Shown: piece by piece, positions 61,774 through 64,000 of the stretch
How the letters are laid out: each line of letters begins with the position of its first letter
How positions within the stretch are numbered: position 1 is the stretch's first letter
Source: Tranquillimonas rosea
Lineage (GTDB): Bacteria > Pseudomonadota > Alphaproteobacteria > Rhodobacterales > Rhodobacteraceae
NCBI RefSeq assembly: GCF_900111315.1
Contig: NZ_FOGU01000009.1
Coordinates: 1-64,000, forward strand
Direction of reading: 5' to 3'
DNA length: 64,000 bases
Translations under genes and position numbers: made by a program
The notes under the pieces: model-generated
Seen by the model: the letters and a program-made list of their open reading frames with translations, nothing else
Database searches by the model: none
Told to the model about the DNA's origin: nothing

Positions 61774-62171
61774 CGGAGCTGCCCTTGTCCGAAGTGACGC
61801 TGACCGAGACGCGGATCGCCGATGGCGTTTGGCAGGGCGTTCTGCGCACGCCGCAGGCCGAGGCGCCGGCGCTGGCCGCTTTTCACGGCGACCGGCCGCT
61901 GCCCTCGCCCGAGGTCACGGCGGATCGCGGAGACGGCACTCTGTGGCTCGTCCGCGTTCCGATACCGCCCGAGGTCCTGAACGACGGGCTGCAGAGCGTC
62001 ATCATCACCGAGGCCGCCAGTGGAGAGGTCCTTGCCTCGTGCGCGATCGCGATGGGCGAGGGGCTCGACCAGGACCTCCGCGCCGAGGTCTCGCTGCTGC
62101 GCGCCGAGCTCGACATGCTGAAGCGGGCCTTCCGCCGCCACTGCGTCGAGGCGCACGAGGGCGGCGCCTGA
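61770..62171 (+). CDS. Conserved protein of unknown function (partner of DUF6478-like)
   Basis: 133 aa from GTG 61770, overlapping the stop of the preceding gene as GTGA. Beta-rich start (VTLTETRIADGVWQGVLRTP, GDGTLWLVRVPIPPEVLNDG, LQSVIITEAASGEVLASCAI), then a C-terminal helix LDQDLRAEVSLLRAELDMLK that could be a coiled coil. No recognised family; coupling suggests it binds the DUF6478-like protein. Confidence 0.7.
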   Translation: MTELPLSEVTLTETRIADGVWQGVLRTPQAEAPALAAFHGDRPLPSPEVTADRGDGTLWLVRVPIPPEVLNDGLQSVIITEAASGEVLASCAIAMGEGLDQDLRAEVSLLRAELDMLKRAFRRHCVEAHEGGA

Positions 62172-62173
62172 CC

Positions 62174-64000
<1,827 letters not shown>

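Overview
The window is high-GC chromosomal DNA from an alphaproteobacterium, most likely a member of the Rhodobacterales (Roseobacter-type). This rests on the cell-cycle methylase CcrM with GANTC sites in its own promoter, the mutY / DUF721 / dsbA block, the pmbA - inositol monophosphatase - DUF4170 - KdtA-like - lpxK block, DUF2125 and DUF6478 type proteins, many ATGA/GTGA stop-start overlaps, and an intergenic GC-hairpin repeat of a kind I know from this family. No rRNA, CRISPR array, prophage or integrase was seen. Most genes look like native backbone; the only clearly mobile DNA is at the left end.

Layout. (1) 1-3.3 kb: the 5' part of an RraA-like gene, then an IS graveyard in which remnants of four transposase genes (two IS110-type, one IS3-type orfA, one IS5-type) are cut into each other next to a truncated membrane-protein gene. 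(2) 3.3-10.1 kb: an arabinofuranoside operon: wHTH regulator, GH51 arabinofuranosidase, MalK-type ATPase, binding protein and two permeases, with a perfect 15-bp palindrome before the enzyme gene. (3) 10.3-15.4 kb: a secreted molybdopterin-fold protein, an EamA exporter, an orphan sensor kinase, a GT8-like glycosyltransferase and folE2. (4) 15.7-23.1 kb: a probable phosphate-stress region: secreted phytase/esterase-like protein, PhnM-like amidohydrolase, a MacB/LolCDE-like ABC pair with a Tat-exported CPFC protein, and alkaline phosphatase. Two of these genes carry Pho-box-like direct repeats 45-46 nt before their start codons. (5) 23.3-30.1 kb: LacI regulator, tRNA-Arg(CCU), a four-gene GT2 / LAB_N / GT39 / PAP2 set that looks like envelope-lipid glycosylation, a membrane-tethered winged-helix protein and small secreted proteins.

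(6) 30.2-37.5 kb: a six-gene, tightly coupled LacI / binding protein / MalF / MalG / MGH1-like glycoside hydrolase / MalK operon, probably for glucosylglycerate or mannosylglycerate. Its MalF carries a periplasmic DUF11-like insertion and its MalG has about four extra N-terminal membrane helices. (7) 37.6-43.0 kb: rnhB, ccrM, a medium-chain reductase, an AlkB-type hydroxylase and mutY. (8) 43.0-51.6 kb: dciA-like DUF721, dsbA, a class III CoA transferase, lpxK, a divergent KdtA homologue, DUF4170, inositol monophosphatase, pmbA and DUF2125. (9) 51.7-64 kb: SDR + short enoyl-CoA hydratase pair, HNH nuclease, TIGR03862-type flavoprotein, zapE, folC, accD, CPBP protease, ilvD, a DUF6478-like pair, a GNAT acetyltransferase and the start of a 2,4-dienoyl-CoA reductase.

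The most unusual content is the polyol-glycoside transporter with the modified permeases, the Pho-box-linked phosphate region with its uncharacterised Tat-protein/ABC module, the membrane-tethered winged-helix protein, and the KdtA homologue that lacks the SVGE motif and seems to start at CTG. Function calls come from reading the sequence and recalling family features; no database search was run.
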